A DNA stretch of 64,000 nt from Chryseobacterium sp. GTDB lineage: Bacteria; Bacteroidota; Bacteroidia; Flavobacteriales; Weeksellaceae. Position 1 is the first letter of the stretch. Each line of letters starts with the position of its first letter. A model generated the notes under the pieces. It did no database searches, had not been told where the DNA came from, and saw only the letters and a list, made by a program, of their open reading frames with translations. Below are positions 53,668 through 63,416 of this stretch, piece by piece. The translations under genes were made by a program, and so were the position numbers. Location: contig JAITUA010000018.1 of NCBI GenBank assembly GCA_031286615.1, positions 62,001-126,000 on the forward strand, given 5' to 3'.

Positions 53668-54444
53668 TTATTCGGCAACATTCAGTGCAATTTCAATATC
53701 CTGAGTAATCTTCTTCGGAGCAGAATATTTTGCATCACATACCATTGTTGTCATTATATACTCTCCTTTATCTACAAGAATAAAGTTTTCTCCTTTTGCA
53801 GGAACACTCAGATTATAATATTTTTTGCCGCTTATCTTTACAATAAGATTACAGGAAGATTTGTTTTTAATATTGATATATGCTTCACTTTTGTTGACAT
53901 CATTATTAAAGAGGTGAGTCAGCATTGCAGCCCTTCTTTTGTTTTCTTCGCTCGGCTCTGCTTTAGAAGAAGTACCGGCAGTTTTTGCTGAACCTGCAGA
54001 ACCTACCGATGCAAAAGTGGTCGTTCGCCTTTCTTCTTTCAAGGCTTCAATAGCAGCTGCTGTGTTATCAGAAACAGGCTTTCCATTAGCCGTATACGTT
54101 TTATTTGCAGCCACTGTTTTACCACTGTTTAACTCGTTATTCTTAACGATATTTTCAATTTTTTCTTTACTGATTGGTCTAATGGTAGGTTTGGCTTCAG
54201 GAGAATTACCTGCCATGATAATATCAATCAGTTTTCTTTTAAAGTAATCTGTTTTAGCATGTCCCGGATTCTGTTTCAAAAAGCCGGCAATGACTCTCGC
54301 TTCTTTTGAAATCTCAGCTTCCTGCTCTGTATAGATGATTACAGTTTCTTTTTCAACAACAGCTTTAGATTTTGTTTTCTTCTTTTTTTGGGAAAAACCA
54401 AGTGAGAAAATACATATAAATAGAAGGAATAAGATTTTTTTCAT
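53668..54444 (-). CDS. Exported DUF6759-like protein, copy 1
   Basis: 258 residues. Signal peptide (about 1-18), a Lys-rich segment, then a helical region (about 40-115), a low-complexity Ala/Ser/Thr-rich linker and a C-terminal beta domain (about 180-258, NIKNKSSCNLIVKISGKKYYNL). The C-terminal pattern matches that in the partial gene at 63417-64000. I believe both belong to DUF6759, a family of unknown function in this group. Single gene. Confidence 0.75.
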   Translation of the reverse strand: MKKILFLLFICIFSLGFSQKKKKTKSKAVVEKETVIIYTEQEAEISKEARVIAGFLKQNPGHAKTDYFKRKLIDIIMAGNSPEAKPTIRPISKEKIENIVKNNELNSGKTVAANKTYTANGKPVSDNTAAAIEALKEERRTTTFASVGSAGSAKTAGTSSKAEPSEENKRRAAMLTHLFNNDVNKSEAYINIKNKSSCNLIVKISGKKYYNLSVPAKGENFILVDKGEYIMTTMVCDAKYSAPKKITQDIEIALNVAE

Positions 54445-54519
54445 TAATCAAATCTTTAAAATAGTATTAAATATATTAATAACGTGAAAAGTCATTTTTT
54501 AGTTTATCATTAAAATCAT

Positions 54520-54527
54520 TATCTTTG
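54520..54527 (+). promoter_or_regulatory. Promoter -7 element for tsf
   Basis: TATCTTTG, 62 bases before the tsf ATG. Confidence 0.5.
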
Positions 54528-54589
54528 CACTGCTCTAAATTTAAGCTAAAAATTAATACTAATCTTAAATAAAAAAAATAATAGATATT

Positions 54590-55414
54590 ATGTCTTATAC
54601 ACCAGTTGCTGCAGACGTAGCAAAATTGAGAAACCAAACAGGTGCAGGTATGATGGACTGCAAGAAAGCTCTAGTTGAAGCTGAAGGAGACTTCGAAAAA
54701 GCGGTAGATATCCTTAGAAAAAAAGGACAAAAAGTTGCTGCTAACAGAGCTGACAGAGAATCTGCTGAAGGTGCAGTAATCGCAAGAGTAAACGAAGACA
54801 ACACTTTAGGTGTAGTAATCTCTCTAAACTGCGAAACTGACTTTGTTGCTAAAAATGAAGCTTTCATCGAGCTAGCTTACGAATTAGCTGAGATGGCTAT
54901 CTTCGCTGCTACTAAAGAAGAGCTTTTAGCTACTGATTTCCACGGAATGACGGTTGCTGAGAAATTAGTAGAGCAAACAGGAGTTATCGGTGAGAAAATC
55001 GAAATCGGATCTTTCGAAAGAATCCAGGGAGATTTCTTAGGAGCTTACATCCACGCTGGAAACAAGATCGCTGCAATCTCTTCTCTTTCTGCTAAAGTAG
55101 ACGGAGCTGACGAAGCTGCTAAAGCTGTTTCTATGCAGGTTGCTGCTATGAACCCAATCGCTTTGGACGAAACAAGAGTTTCTCAAGAGACTATCGACAA
55201 AGAGTTAGAGATCGAAAGACACAAACTTACTGAAGAAGGTAAGCCTGCAAACATTATCGATAATATCCTTAAAGGTAAAATGCAGAGATTCTACAAAGAC
55301 AACACTTTGGTACACCAGGACTTCATTAAAGACGGAAGTATCTCAGTTGCTGACTATGTAAAATCTGTAAATGCAGATCTAAAAGTAACAGGATTTGTAA
55401 GAGTAAGCCTATAA
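54590..55414 (+). CDS. tsf: Translation elongation factor Ts
   Basis: 274 residues. The N-terminal UBA-like part (VAKLRNQTGAGMMDCKKALVEAEGDFEKAVDILRKKG) and CETDFVAKN are diagnostic. It releases GDP from EF-Tu. rpsB, its usual upstream partner, is not adjacent; the upstream gene is on the opposite strand, and tsf has its own promoter and terminator. Confidence 0.97.
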   Translation: MSYTPVAADVAKLRNQTGAGMMDCKKALVEAEGDFEKAVDILRKKGQKVAANRADRESAEGAVIARVNEDNTLGVVISLNCETDFVAKNEAFIELAYELAEMAIFAATKEELLATDFHGMTVAEKLVEQTGVIGEKIEIGSFERIQGDFLGAYIHAGNKIAAISSLSAKVDGADEAAKAVSMQVAAMNPIALDETRVSQETIDKELEIERHKLTEEGKPANIIDNILKGKMQRFYKDNTLVHQDFIKDGSISVADYVKSVNADLKVTGFVRVSL

Positions 55415-55436
55415 GCTCATCTTCAAAAAAATATCG

Positions 55437-55467
55437 AATCCCGGTGAATTTCACCGGGATTTTTTTA
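55437..55467 (+). terminator. Terminator after tsf
   Basis: About 10-bp stem (ATCCCGGTGA / TCACCGGGAT) plus T run. Confidence 0.9.
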
Positions 55468-55798
55468 TTCATAAAATCCCTTAATTATACTAATACACCT
55501 ACCGACATCTGTCCAATCAAACAGAATATCACAATTGAAATTACCTACAATAAGAGCATACTTTTCCTAGACTTTTTTATAAGAATTATTACTTTCGCAG
55601 AAAATCAAAACAAAATAAATCTTACAAAAGAGACATATTAATATATTATCTGATACTGACCAGAAAGCCAATTACCAGTTTGACACTCAGGATGGCTTTT
55701 ATTTAAAAATCGATAATATTTTTTTAACATTTCTTTATATTTTATTAAAGGTATTTCATTTTTTATTTTAATTTTGTAGAAATCCTAATTCCATACAC
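55468..55798. other. Non-coding gap before the large surface protein
   Basis: No gene supported. Contains a weak hairpin AAAGCCA...TGGCTTT (about 55664-55700) and a promoter element TAATTTTG (55769-55776) 23 bases before the next ATG. A 65-codon frame starting in the terminator is chance. Confidence 0.5.
55769..55776 (+). promoter_or_regulatory. Promoter -7 element for surface protein 1
   Basis: TAATTTTG, matching TAnnTTTG, 23 bases before the start codon. No -33 match. Confidence 0.4.
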
Positions 55799-58621
55799 AT
55801 GAAAAGATTTCTACTCAGTTTGGTATTAATTTTTTTGACAATTAATACACTCTTTGCACAAAGGGATAGCGAGCATTGGATTGCTCCTTATTTTGACAGT
55901 GTCGGAGGATATACCAACATGTTATACCTTTCCACTGATTCCCCCACTCCCATTGATGTAACCATTTATAACAATAATGCTGTAGTAACTACGGTTACCA
56001 TCAGTAAAACTAACCCACAAACCTACAAGGTTGCCAACAACCTTATCTCTACAGGTACTACTACTGAAGCATTTAATGTTGGTAATAAAGGACTGTATTT
56101 AAAAGCAGCCAAGCCTTTTTACTGTAGTTTAAGACTTGCCCAAAGTGTTCACGGGGAAGTTATTACCAGTAAAGGAAGGGCTGGAATTGGGAAAACATTT
56201 TTCGTTGCTGCCGCTCCTAATACAAATACCAGCAGCATTCAAAACTTTACAGCAGGTGTCCTGGCTACTGAAGACAATACCAATGTAACAGTATCATGGA
56301 ACCCTACTGCCGGAGTAGTTTTCATCAATGGAAGCCCTACCGGAAACACTCAAACATTTACATTACAAAAAGGACAGTCTTTCATTCTTGCAGGATCTGG
56401 ATCACAGTCTGCAAACAAGACAGGTTTTATCGGTGCAAAAATAGTTGCTGACAAGCCCGTAACACTTACCAACGGAAGCTGTAATGCCAACTTCTCTACT
56501 TCACCATCAGGAAGTGACCCGGTTTTGGATCAATCTGTACCGGTTGACAGACTTGGAAATACTTTTGCAATGGTAAAAACAAGATCTACTGCTCCTAACC
56601 TAAATATGGAGGGCGGTCTTATTGTTGCTACTGAAGATAATACTGAAGTATTCTTAAATGGAGGTGGAACTTCTGTTGCAACACTTGCTGCCGGAGAATG
56701 GTACAGAATTAATGAAACCAGCTATGTGGCTCAAGGAACTTCAGGACATTCAAATATGTTCATTTCTACTACTAAAAATGTATACTTATATCAATTTATT
56801 GGAATTCTGGGAAGTGATGCAACGAACGGATTCAACTATATACCACCATTGAACTGTTTCCTTCCAAGAAAGATTGACGAAATCGGAAAGATCAATGAAA
56901 TGCCTATCGGTGCAGGAGGAGCCAGCGCTGTTCAGGATATTATTGTAAAATTAAATATCTTAACAGAGACAGGAGCAACAGTAATGGTAAATGACGCCCC
57001 AGTTGCTGCGGCAGACGGTCCATATCCAGTAACAGGAAATGCTAACTGGGTAACGTATGGGATCACCGGAGTAACCGGAAATCTTAAAATCACTTCTACA
57101 AAGGCTGTAACAGCAGGTATCAATGGAGGATTTAGTTCTGCAGGATACGGAGGTTACTTTGCCGGGTTCTCATCAATTCCTGTAATTGCGAAAAAAACAG
57201 GAGAATGTGTACCGGGAATCGTTCTTGAACTAGATGACGGATATGAAACATACCAGTGGTACCGTGACGGAGTTGTAATCCCAGGTGCTACTTCTTACAC
57301 ATACACACCTACACAATCAGGAAACTATACTGTAAAAGTAACAATGGGAACATGTCCTCCTGTGACAACTCCTATTTATAAAGTGCAGACTTGTTTAAAA
57401 GAAACTACACAAGCGCTTAATGCTTGTTCTACTAAAATTATTACCCCTACGTTTACTTCGTCAACACAGACAGTAGTAGCGACTACAGTAGTAATTTTAA
57501 CTCCTCCTACAAAAGGAACAGCCGTGGTTAATACAAACGGAACAATCACTTATACTCCAAATCCTGGATATTTAGGACCTGATAAAATAGTTTACAAATT
57601 CTGTGGAAACTCAGTTGAGTTTACAGATTGTGAGCAGGTAACCCTGAACCTTACTGTAGTACCATTTATTGTAACAGATACTTCTATTAAGGCATGTTGG
57701 TATGACGTAGATCCTTATGCTTATTTTGATCTTACGAAAGCTAAAGTAACAGATTATAACGCCGTTACTAAAAAATACTACCGCACTCTGAATGACCTTA
57801 CTGCAGGTATCAATGAAATCACAACACCAGACAACTTCCCTTCAACAGGAGGATTTGTATATGTGAAAGTAACTACTGCTGAAGGATGTACGGCAAATGC
57901 AAAAATTGAATTGATTGTACTTCCAATCAAAAAGTCTCCGATATTGGTAGATCAGTATATCTGTATGGATGCTAAAACCAATCTTGATGCAGGTTCCGGA
58001 TACGACTCCTACCAGTGGAGCACAGGCGCAACTACTTCAGGTATCAGAGATGTAGGTGTTGGAGAATATACTGTAATACTTGGTAAGAACGGATGTTTCC
58101 TTACTCAGACAGTAAAAGTTAAAAAAGTTGAAGATCCGGTAATCCAAACGATTGAGCTCAACAACAATACAGCAACAGTAATGGTAAGCGGAGGTAAAGC
58201 ACCTTTCAAATATGCGGTTGACGGAACTGCTAACTGGCAGGATTCAAATGTCTTCACAGGTTTAAGCAGAGGGCAGCATACATTCTATGTAAAAGATTTC
58301 TACAACTGTACTCCTACTTCAGTAGAAATTACGGTTCCTAATCTATTGAATGCCATTACACCTAATGGAGATAACGTAAATGATTACATAGATTACAGCG
58401 AACTTGCTTATAAAGAAAACCTAAGTTTTGTAGTATATGACAGATATGGAAATATGGTGTTTACCGGAAATAAATTCAACAACTACAGATGGGACGGAAA
58501 ACATTTTGATAAGAAACTTGGAACAGGAACATACTGGTATCATATCAACTGGACTGAATCCAACAAAGAAAAGACTCCAATAAAATACACAGGTTGGATT
58601 CTTGTTAAAAACAGAGAGTAA
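55799..58621 (+). CDS. Large surface protein with IgGFc-binding-like N-terminus and T9SS type B sorting domain, copy 1
   Basis: 940 residues. Signal peptide (about 1-20), then a domain starting REHW-like (SEHWIAPYFDS) with LATEDNTNVTVSW and VATEDNTEVFLNG, resembling the IgGFc-binding N-terminal domain of many bacterial surface proteins. Several Ig-like beta modules follow, one with ETYQWYRDGVVIPGAT. The C-terminal part (about 860-940) is the gliding-motility-associated type B signal: NAITPNGDNVNDYIDY, VYDRYGNMVF, WILVKNRE. It is likely an adhesin or matrix protein exported by T9SS. Confidence 0.88.
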   Translation: MKRFLLSLVLIFLTINTLFAQRDSEHWIAPYFDSVGGYTNMLYLSTDSPTPIDVTIYNNNAVVTTVTISKTNPQTYKVANNLISTGTTTEAFNVGNKGLYLKAAKPFYCSLRLAQSVHGEVITSKGRAGIGKTFFVAAAPNTNTSSIQNFTAGVLATEDNTNVTVSWNPTAGVVFINGSPTGNTQTFTLQKGQSFILAGSGSQSANKTGFIGAKIVADKPVTLTNGSCNANFSTSPSGSDPVLDQSVPVDRLGNTFAMVKTRSTAPNLNMEGGLIVATEDNTEVFLNGGGTSVATLAAGEWYRINETSYVAQGTSGHSNMFISTTKNVYLYQFIGILGSDATNGFNYIPPLNCFLPRKIDEIGKINEMPIGAGGASAVQDIIVKLNILTETGATVMVNDAPVAAADGPYPVTGNANWVTYGITGVTGNLKITSTKAVTAGINGGFSSAGYGGYFAGFSSIPVIAKKTGECVPGIVLELDDGYETYQWYRDGVVIPGATSYTYTPTQSGNYTVKVTMGTCPPVTTPIYKVQTCLKETTQALNACSTKIITPTFTSSTQTVVATTVVILTPPTKGTAVVNTNGTITYTPNPGYLGPDKIVYKFCGNSVEFTDCEQVTLNLTVVPFIVTDTSIKACWYDVDPYAYFDLTKAKVTDYNAVTKKYYRTLNDLTAGINEITTPDNFPSTGGFVYVKVTTAEGCTANAKIELIVLPIKKSPILVDQYICMDAKTNLDAGSGYDSYQWSTGATTSGIRDVGVGEYTVILGKNGCFLTQTVKVKKVEDPVIQTIELNNNTATVMVSGGKAPFKYAVDGTANWQDSNVFTGLSRGQHTFYVKDFYNCTPTSVEITVPNLLNAITPNGDNVNDYIDYSELAYKENLSFVVYDRYGNMVFTGNKFNNYRWDGKHFDKKLGTGTYWYHINWTESNKEKTPIKYTGWILVKNRE

Positions 58622-58644
58622 TAATTAGTTAAAACCATAATGGT

Positions 58645-58676
58645 AAGCCACGATTTCATAATCGTGGCTTTTTTAT
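58645..58676 (+). terminator. Terminator after surface protein 1
   Basis: 10-bp perfect stem (AAGCCACGAT 58645-58654 with 58661-58670) plus T run. Confidence 0.9.
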
Positions 58677-58708
58677 TACATTTTCAAGCATTTAATACTT
58701 TTTATTAT

Positions 58709-58716
58709 TAAATTTG
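58709..58716 (+). promoter_or_regulatory. Promoter -7 element for surface protein 2
   Basis: TAAATTTG, 20 bases before the start codon. Confidence 0.5.
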
Positions 58717-58735
58717 TGATAAATACTACTGCTGA

Positions 58736-61700
58736 ATGAAGAAAATTCTATCTTTTTTATTTATATTTTATATTTTCACCTCTGCTTTTGCCCAATTGGA
58801 CCGAGAGCATTGGTTTGCTCCCATGGTAGACAGGACTGGCGCACCCAATCCTTATCAGAAACTGTATTTATCCACCAGCAGAACAACTCCTTTTCCGGTA
58901 AATATTTATAACAATAATGTTCTGATAGGAACGGTAAATATCAGCAAAAATAATCCGCAAAAATTTGATGTATTAAGGAATTATATAATTACCACACAGC
59001 AGACGGATTTATTTACCCCTACAACTAAGGGATTGTACCTTAAGGCGGAATTCCCTTTTTATGCCAATTTAAGATTCTCGGTATTCAACCATGCGGAAAT
59101 CATTACTTCCAAAGGTATTCCTTCCACAGGAAAATCGTTTTACGCAGCCTCCGCTCCTATCACTGTAAGCAATGGTATTCTGAACTTCATGACCAGTGTA
59201 CTGGCAACTGAAGATAACACAACTGTAACCATCTCCGGATACACCCCTACCGTTCAGTTTTCTAATGGAACTACCGGGGCCACGAATCCCACAATGACTT
59301 TCACTTTAAATAAAGGACAATCTTACATCATTGACGGAATCGGGGATATAGCAGGAAACTTTGACGGTTTCATTGGCTCCAAAATTATTTCAGATAAACC
59401 CATCAATGTCACTAACGGAAATTTTAACGGACAATATGCAGGAAATTTCCCTACCAGTTCTGATATTTTAATGGATCAGGCAGTACCTGTCAACAGACTC
59501 GGAAATGAATTTGCCCTTGTAAAAGGTAACGGGCCGATAGGCGGCAATATGGAAGGTGCTGTTGTTATTGCCACTGAAGATAATACTCAGATCTTTGTCA
59601 ATAATGAAATTCCTCCTATTGCGACCATTAATGCAGGAAAATATTTTGTTATCCCTGACTCCAAATATATCCTTCAGGGAAACGGACATTATAATTTATA
59701 TTTAAAAACATCAAAAAATGCTTATGTCTATCAGATTTTAGCAGGAGATTCTAATTCAGGAAATGAAACGGCTACCGGAGGATTCAATTTTATTCCGGCA
59801 TTGAACTGCTACCTACCGAAACAGATCAATGAACTGGGGCTTATTAATGAAAACTTCGTTCATTCCAATGGTAATCCCGGAGGTATTCTGAACATCCCGA
59901 CAAAGCTGAATCTTATAACTGAAAGAGGAGCTATTATTACAGTAAACGGGGCTAATCCTCCTGCAATAACAGGTCCCTACAATATGACAGGAACCACCAA
60001 CTGGGTTACTTATGGAATTCCCAATGTGACGGGCACCATTACAGTGGTTTCAAATAAGGCTATTATGGCGGGAATCACTGCCGGAAGTGACGCCGTAGGA
60101 TACGGAGGTTTTTTCGCTGGCTTTCCTACTCAGCCCGTTATTTTACAATCAGGTGTAGGCTGTATTCCAGGGATTGTTCTTACTGTGGATCCATTGATCT
60201 ATGACACTTATCAATGGTATAGAAACGGGACGCTTGTTCCGGGAGCTACTGCATCTTCTATCACCCCTACACTACCCGGATATTATACATGCTCTGTAAC
60301 AATGGGAAGCTGTGCCCCTTTAGTTACTGAAAAATTTAAAGTTCTGAATTGTACAAAACTTACCAATGCTTCCTACAACGTATGTACTTCGCAGACTATA
60401 GCACCTACTTTCAGCAGCTCATCACAAACTCCTGTTCCCGGAACGGTAGCAATTACAACAGCACCTTCTTTGGGTACTGCAGTGATAAATCCTGTTACAG
60501 GAGTCATTACTTATACTGTAAATACTCCAGGTACCTCCGGAACAGATACATTCACTTATACATTCTGCGGAAATGATCCGGACTTCCCGGATTGTGAAAC
60601 CATAACAGTTACGATCAACATTCAGGCTCTTACCGTAATGAACACCACATTATTTGCCTGTGATATAAACGGACAGGGAACATTCAATTTGACTACTGCC
60701 AATATTACCAACAATTCCCCTGTTACCATTACTTATTATCCTACCCTTATAGATGCTCAGAATGAAAATGCTGCAGCACTGATCACCAATACAACATCAT
60801 ATACAGCACCAAATGCGACTATCATATATGCTGTTGTCAAAAACAATATCGGGTGTAAAAGTATTGCACAAATTACATTATCTCTTTTCAATAAAGCGAT
60901 TGTTCTGGATAACTACAGTGGTATTTTCTGTGATGATAATCTGGACGGAACGGTTACGATTATCCTTTCCAACATAACCCCTATCGTACTTAATAATCCT
61001 AATTATTTTACCAATGTAAAATATTATGCAAATCTGGCAGATGCTAATGCAGGAAACAACAATACTCTTCCTAACAGCTGGAGTTATACAGCAACAACTA
61101 CAATTTACATCAGAGTAGATTCTCCTGATGGCTGTGCTTCTGTAATTAAGCCTTTACAGTTCAGTATCGGAGCTAAAGTAACATTGATTACCAAAACCGT
61201 TACGGAAAGTGTTTGTGATGATGATCTGGATGGAATAAAAAGTGTGAACTTAGCTCAGTTTATTCCTCAGTTTACATTAGATCCCAATGTTACCTTCACT
61301 TTTCACGCAACGTTGGCGGATGCACAGAATAATGTGAATATCGTTTCATCACCGGTTAATATTACAACATCCCAAACATATTATATCCGTTTCGAAAAAA
61401 ATGGAGTCTGTCCGGAAGTAGGCACTCTTAAAATCAACATTAAAATTCCTAAAAAATCGGATGTATTACAAGACAAGGCTATTTGCCCTAAAACTACGAC
61501 CACACTGGATGCAGGACCTGGTTTTGAGAGATATTTATGGAGCACCGGAGCTACTACACCTTCCATCACCAATGTAGCCCCTGGAAGTTATTGGGTAGAA
61601 CTCACTTTCAATGGCTGTGTTTACAAACAGTATGTAAATGTCACCGAACTTCCACTTCCTATTATTACATCTATTGAAATTGATGGAACAACAGTAAAAG

Positions 61701-62134
61701 TCGGAGTAAGTGGCGGCACCCCTCCTTATGAATATTCTTTAGATGGTGTGGTGTGGCAGAGTTCCAATATTTTCTACAACGTACCAAGAGGCGCACACAA
61801 TGTATTTGTAAGGGATTCTAAAATGTGTGAAGAAGTCAAAAAACCATTTGCGATCATTAACCTGATCAACACAATTACTCCAAATGGAGATGGTTACAAT
61901 GAAGGAATAGATTATTCTGCTTTAATGGCCAATGATAATCTTGTATTCAGGATTTTTGACCGGTATGGGGCGGAAGTATTTAGAGGAACTCCTGAAAACA
62001 GGTATACCTGGGACGGAAGGATAGGTGGAAGATATGTCCCTACAGCAACCTACTGGTATTTTATCACCTGGACAGAATATGGTTCTTCCCTCACTGTAAA
62101 ATATTCGAGCTGGCTGCTTGTGAAACATAGATAA
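58736..62134 (+). CDS. Large surface protein with IgGFc-binding-like N-terminus and T9SS type B sorting domain, copy 2
   Basis: 1132 residues. Same plan as copy 1: signal peptide (about 1-19), REHWFAPMVD, LATEDNTTVTI, Ig-like QWYRNGTLVPGAT, and C-terminal INTITPNGDGYNEGIDY...WLLVKHR. Compared with copy 1 it has extra beta modules of about 200 residues (about 635-840) with CDDNLDGTV and CDDDLDGIKS acidic repeats that look like calcium sites. A tandem duplicate that has grown. Confidence 0.88.
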   Translation: MKKILSFLFIFYIFTSAFAQLDREHWFAPMVDRTGAPNPYQKLYLSTSRTTPFPVNIYNNNVLIGTVNISKNNPQKFDVLRNYIITTQQTDLFTPTTKGLYLKAEFPFYANLRFSVFNHAEIITSKGIPSTGKSFYAASAPITVSNGILNFMTSVLATEDNTTVTISGYTPTVQFSNGTTGATNPTMTFTLNKGQSYIIDGIGDIAGNFDGFIGSKIISDKPINVTNGNFNGQYAGNFPTSSDILMDQAVPVNRLGNEFALVKGNGPIGGNMEGAVVIATEDNTQIFVNNEIPPIATINAGKYFVIPDSKYILQGNGHYNLYLKTSKNAYVYQILAGDSNSGNETATGGFNFIPALNCYLPKQINELGLINENFVHSNGNPGGILNIPTKLNLITERGAIITVNGANPPAITGPYNMTGTTNWVTYGIPNVTGTITVVSNKAIMAGITAGSDAVGYGGFFAGFPTQPVILQSGVGCIPGIVLTVDPLIYDTYQWYRNGTLVPGATASSITPTLPGYYTCSVTMGSCAPLVTEKFKVLNCTKLTNASYNVCTSQTIAPTFSSSSQTPVPGTVAITTAPSLGTAVINPVTGVITYTVNTPGTSGTDTFTYTFCGNDPDFPDCETITVTINIQALTVMNTTLFACDINGQGTFNLTTANITNNSPVTITYYPTLIDAQNENAAALITNTTSYTAPNATIIYAVVKNNIGCKSIAQITLSLFNKAIVLDNYSGIFCDDNLDGTVTIILSNITPIVLNNPNYFTNVKYYANLADANAGNNNTLPNSWSYTATTTIYIRVDSPDGCASVIKPLQFSIGAKVTLITKTVTESVCDDDLDGIKSVNLAQFIPQFTLDPNVTFTFHATLADAQNNVNIVSSPVNITTSQTYYIRFEKNGVCPEVGTLKINIKIPKKSDVLQDKAICPKTTTTLDAGPGFERYLWSTGATTPSITNVAPGSYWVELTFNGCVYKQYVNVTELPLPIITSIEIDGTTVKVGVSGGTPPYEYSLDGVVWQSSNIFYNVPRGAHNVFVRDSKMCEEVKKPFAIINLINTITPNGDGYNEGIDYSALMANDNLVFRIFDRYGAEVFRGTPENRYTWDGRIGGRYVPTATYWYFITWTEYGSSLTVKYSSWLLVKHR

Positions 62135-62139
62135 AAAAG

Positions 62140-62193
62140 GAAGCCGGAAAGAAAGAATGCTGAATTTCAGTGGTGCTTTCATTCCGGCTTCTT
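62140..62193 (+). terminator. Terminator after surface protein 2
   Basis: Outer 10-bp stem GAAGCCGGAA/TTCCGGCTTC (62140-62149 with 62182-62191) enclosing a second small stem, then a weak T tract. Confidence 0.7.
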
Positions 62194-62321
62194 TACTTAT
62201 ATCCATTCTTTTTTAAGGTAATTATAAATTTCTAACAGTCCTTAACAGTTTAGTGTTAAAGTTTAATATAACTTTAACCACTATTCTCCATCTAACTAGG
62301 GAAAATTGCTTTATTTCTATG

Positions 62322-62329
62322 TAATTTTG
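62322..62329 (+). promoter_or_regulatory. Possible promoter -7 element for the carboxypeptidase-regulatory-like gene
   Basis: TAATTTTG, 9 bases before the start codon, so the leader would be very short. Confidence 0.35.
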
Positions 62330-62337
62330 CGCATTAT

Positions 62338-63132
62338 ATGAAGAAACTGTTTATTCTACTGCTATTGGTTTTTCTGGCAAAAATTAATGCTCAAATATAT
62401 TCCGGAGAGGTATTTCTGAGAGACAACTCAATTTTATATCTCAATCAGGTATATGTCACTAACTTAAACACCCAGAAAACCGTTCTTACGGACTATAATG
62501 GTAATTTTAATATCCCTGCCAATACCGGAGATGTGATCCGGTTTACCTCTATTGTTACTGAAAGAAAAGATATTAAGCTAACACCTCAATCAATGACACA
62601 AAAAAATCTGGTTGAGCTTAAAATTGCTTACTATGAAATTCAGGAAATTGTACTCAGCAGGTTCAAACCTACCGGAAATCTTCGGTATGATGTCAATTCA
62701 TTAAGAAAAGAAGATAAGGCATATGCTCTTAAAAAAGTAATCGGGCTTCCTGAACCGAAAGGTGACGGAACTCCTCCTGAACTTCCTGTTGCCGGATTAC
62801 GAGATGGCGGCCTTACTTTCAGCCTTGAAAGCATTTATGATATCCTTTCCGGTGAGAGAAAGAAAAAACAGCGTTATCAGGCATACGAAAGAATGAACAG
62901 TTCCGTGGCGCAGATCAAAAACTATCTGGGGAAAGATTATTTCACAAGGTTTAAAATTCCTGAGAATTTAATTGATAACTTTCTTCAATTCGTTTATACT
63001 TCGGAAAATATTCAGGCTTATGTATTAGCAGGAAACTTTGAAGCCATAAAGGTTCCTATTGAAAAATATCTGCCAATCTATCAGAAGAGACTTAGAAGCT
63101 CACATCTTCAGGAAGTTGTAAGCAATAATTAG
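62338..63132 (+). CDS. Exported protein with carboxypeptidase-regulatory-like domain
   Basis: 264 residues. Signal peptide (about 1-19, KINA-Q). A CarboxypepD_reg-like beta domain (about 20-100) with the typical LYLNQVYVTNLNTQKTVLTDYNGNFNIPANTGDVI. A helical C-terminal part (about 150-260) of unknown type, rich in Lys and Tyr. No transmembrane segment beyond the signal. Unknown role; in this phylum such domains often sit in surface or periplasmic proteins. Terminator follows. Confidence 0.8.
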   Translation: MKKLFILLLLVFLAKINAQIYSGEVFLRDNSILYLNQVYVTNLNTQKTVLTDYNGNFNIPANTGDVIRFTSIVTERKDIKLTPQSMTQKNLVELKIAYYEIQEIVLSRFKPTGNLRYDVNSLRKEDKAYALKKVIGLPEPKGDGTPPELPVAGLRDGGLTFSLESIYDILSGERKKKQRYQAYERMNSSVAQIKNYLGKDYFTRFKIPENLIDNFLQFVYTSENIQAYVLAGNFEAIKVPIEKYLPIYQKRLRSSHLQEVVSNN

Positions 63133-63154
63133 AAGAATAATTCAAATATTTATA

Positions 63155-63190
63155 AATAATCCATGTTTTCACATGGATTATTTTTTTTTG
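63155..63190 (+). terminator. Terminator after the carboxypeptidase-regulatory-like gene
   Basis: 12-bp perfect stem (63155-63166 with 63171-63182), TTTC loop, T9 tract. Confidence 0.9.
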
Positions 63191-63416
63191 ATACAAAGGG
63201 AAAATCCCCGGTATTCCCCGTCCACACTACATCCGATGCAGATTATTCAACTTTTATTACATATCATTCCTCAATATTCAAAAATATGCTTAATTTTATC
63301 TCACAAACAGGTGTTTAAAATAAAAACACTTGTATTTCGTTATCCAAATAAAAACTAACCGACCCAAAACGCAAATTAAGAGAGAAGCACCTATTTTTTT
63401 AACTTAAAATTAATTA

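Noticed and set aside
55444-55641. 65-codon plus-strand frame after tsf
   Set aside because: Begins within the tsf terminator hairpin and has no recognisable features.
63173-63358. 61-codon plus-strand frame
   Set aside because: Starts in the terminator of the preceding gene; chance frame in an AT-rich gap.
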